NCBI GenBank assembly: GCA_005789685.1
Contig: SXXD01000192.1
Location: 1-5,506, forward strand
Length of the DNA: 5,506 bases
Source: Burkholderiales bacterium
GTDB lineage: Bacteria > Pseudomonadota > Gammaproteobacteria > Burkholderiales > Burkholderiaceae_C
Direction of reading: 5' to 3'
A program made the translations under genes and the position numbers. Every line of letters begins with the position of its first letter. Within the stretch, counting starts at the first letter, position 1. Under the pieces are notes generated by a model, which saw only the letters and a list, made by a program, of their open reading frames with translations, ran no database searches and had not been told where the DNA came from. Below, one piece after another: positions 4,172 through 5,506 of this stretch.

Positions 4172-5506
4172 ATGTTTTTATTGTTTGAAGAAGCCGGTAA
4201 ATTTGTTGCCGGACGTGTCCTGTCAGAAGCAGAAGCTTCGGTTCAGGTGGAATTGGACAGCGGCAAAAGGGTCAAGGTCAAGGGTGCCAATGTGCTTTTG
4301 AAATTTGAGAAACCTGCGCCCGCCCAACTGCTGGCTGAAGCCGCGCTCGTTAGCCAAAGCATTGAGCTTGATTTGGCTTGGGAATTTGCGCCCGAAGACG
4401 AATTTAGCTTTGCCGATGTGGCACGTGATTATTTCAACGCAGACGCCAGCACCGTGCAGCAGGTGGGTGCACTCATGCGCCTTTTCGAAGCGCCGCATTA
4501 TTTTCGTCGGGCTGGCAAGGGGCGATTTAAAAAAGCTTCGGCCGAAACCGTTCAATTGGCCTTGGCGGGCATTGAAAAGAAAAAACAAATCTTGGCACAA
4601 ATTGAGCTTTGGTCACAAGACTTGATCAAGGGCGAGTGCCCAGCGCCCATCAAGGAGCAGCTGTACAAAATTTTGTTCAGACCCGATAAGAATGCGGCTG
4701 AATACAAGGCCGTGGTGGAGGCCAGCAGGGCCAGCCAAACAGCGCCCCTCACTTTGCTGCAAAACGCAGGCGCCATTGCCAGTGCTTACGATTTTCATTG
4801 GCAACGTTTCTTATTCGACAACTTTCCCAAAGGCACTGGCTTTCCCAAATTGGATGCGCCAGCCGTTGCCCAAGAGTTGCCCTTGGCTGCTGTGCAGGCC
4901 TATTCCATTGACGACTCGCAAACCACCGAAATTGACGATGCCCTTTCTATTCAAGGCTTGGGCACAGGCACCGTGGTCATTGGCATTCACATTGCGGCGC
5001 CCGGCTTGGCCATTCAGCCCAACAGCCCCATTGACCAGGTGGGCAGATCGCGCTTGTCAACGGTTTACATGCCGGGCTACAAAATTACCATGTTGCCCGA
5101 CGAAGTGGTGCAAGGCTATACCTTGGCAGAAGGCCAAGCTTGCCCAGCCGTGTCTCTGTATGTCACCTTGGACGAAGCCACTTTGGTCATTCGACACTCT
5201 GAAACCAAATTGGAACGCGTGCCCATCGCCGCCAATTTGCGACACGACCAACTCGATCAGTGGGTCACCCAAGCATGGCTTGAAGAGAGCCCGCCCGCAG
5301 CGCGGGAAAACGAACCCCAACTGGGCATCACCCACGCACAGTTGGCGTTCTTTTGGCGCTTGGCTCAGCATTTGAAAGCGGGTCGTGAAGTGGTTCGCGG
5401 TAAACCCGAAACTTTCAATCGACCCGACTACAACTTCCGATTGGTGCGTTCGGACTCAGACTTGCCACCCTTGGGTGATGAACCTGTACAAATCAGTGTC
5501 CGACAG
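4172..5506 (+). CDS. RNase II / VacB-family 3'-5' exoribonuclease, N-terminal part (runs off the window)
   Basis: Members of this family degrade single-stranded RNA from the 3' end in the cytoplasm with Mg2+. The window holds 445 codons, open to the last base; RNase II of E. coli is 644 aa, so the C-terminal third or so is missing. Residues 1-53 look like a small beta domain (MFLLFEEAGKFVAGRVLSEA) and about 60-230 are helical. The RNB domain starts near Tyr244 with YSIDDSQTTEIDDALS. Asp247, Asp255 and Asp256 match E. coli RNase II Asp201, Asp209 and Asp210, and Glu253 takes the place of Asp207. Tyr299 in VYMPGYKITMLP matches Tyr253. The sequence ends just after FNRPDYNF, before the expected Arg500/Glu542 equivalents and any S1 domain. 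An in-frame TGA at 4166-4168 makes the ATG at 4172 the earliest ATG start. The family is firm; RNase II versus a separate betaproteobacterial subfamily is open, so no symbol is given. Confidence 0.92.
   Translation, partial: MFLLFEEAGKFVAGRVLSEAEASVQVELDSGKRVKVKGANVLLKFEKPAPAQLLAEAALVSQSIELDLAWEFAPEDEFSFADVARDYFNADASTVQQVGALMRLFEAPHYFRRAGKGRFKKASAETVQLALAGIEKKKQILAQIELWSQDLIKGECPAPIKEQLYKILFRPDKNAAEYKAVVEASRASQTAPLTLLQNAGAIASAYDFHWQRFLFDNFPKGTGFPKLDAPAVAQELPLAAVQAYSIDDSQTTEIDDALSIQGLGTGTVVIGIHIAAPGLAIQPNSPIDQVGRSRLSTVYMPGYKITMLPDEVVQGYTLAEGQACPAVSLYVTLDEATLVIRHSETKLERVPIAANLRHDQLDQWVTQAWLEESPPAARENEPQLGITHAQLAFFWRLAQHLKAGREVVRGKPETFNRPDYNFRLVRSDSDLPPLGDEPVQISVRQ

Noticed and set aside
4692..5375. 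227-codon plus-strand frame inside the RNase gene
   Set aside because: Out of frame with the RNB coding sequence, which is continuous and carries clear motifs; the alternative product is Pro/Trp-rich without any known domain.

Overview
The window looks like ordinary chromosomal DNA of a betaproteobacterium, probably Burkholderiales and perhaps a freshwater Comamonadaceae relative (Limnohabitans/Rhodoferax-like). That placement rests on the style of the four proteins, the moderate GC content and the TACAAT-like -10 boxes. It is inference, since no search was run. No mobile element, CRISPR array, tRNA or rRNA is visible.

Layout. Three long genes lie on the minus strand and one on the plus strand. 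In minus-strand order they are rodA (4072-2918, SEDS peptidoglycan polymerase), tldD (2847-1387, metalloprotease subunit), a short leader-peptide ORF (1325-1251), and aroG (1146-22, class I DAHP synthase). A plus-strand RNase II-family exoribonuclease gene starts at 4172, diverges from rodA and runs off the right edge after 445 codons.

The most interesting part is the 240-base gap between tldD and aroG. It holds what reads as a complete classical phenylalanine transcription attenuator. A 24-codon ORF carries five Phe codons and one Tyr codon among codons 7-14. A 1:2 hairpin, an overlapping 2:3 antiterminator and a 3:4 GC-rich terminator ending in a T run follow, and then aroG with a strong Shine-Dalgarno. 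The peptide core (FFSFYFAF) resembles E. coli PheL, but the controlled gene is DAHP synthase rather than pheA. The enzyme also carries the Ser found in Phe-sensitive DAHP synthases, so Phe probably acts at both the RNA and the protein level.

A second pattern concerns starts. The leader ORF, tldD, rodA and the RNase gene each have a -10-like hexamer ending 6-8 bases before the ATG, and most lack a good Shine-Dalgarno, which suggests leaderless transcripts. aroG, which must be translated from inside a transcript, has a textbook Shine-Dalgarno. The rodA/RNase divergent gap also holds an 8-bp inverted repeat that could be an operator.

The long genes are housekeeping: aromatic amino acid entry, cell-wall elongation, peptide maturation/proteolysis and RNA decay. 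Apart from a possible rodA-tldD transcript they show no common pathway.
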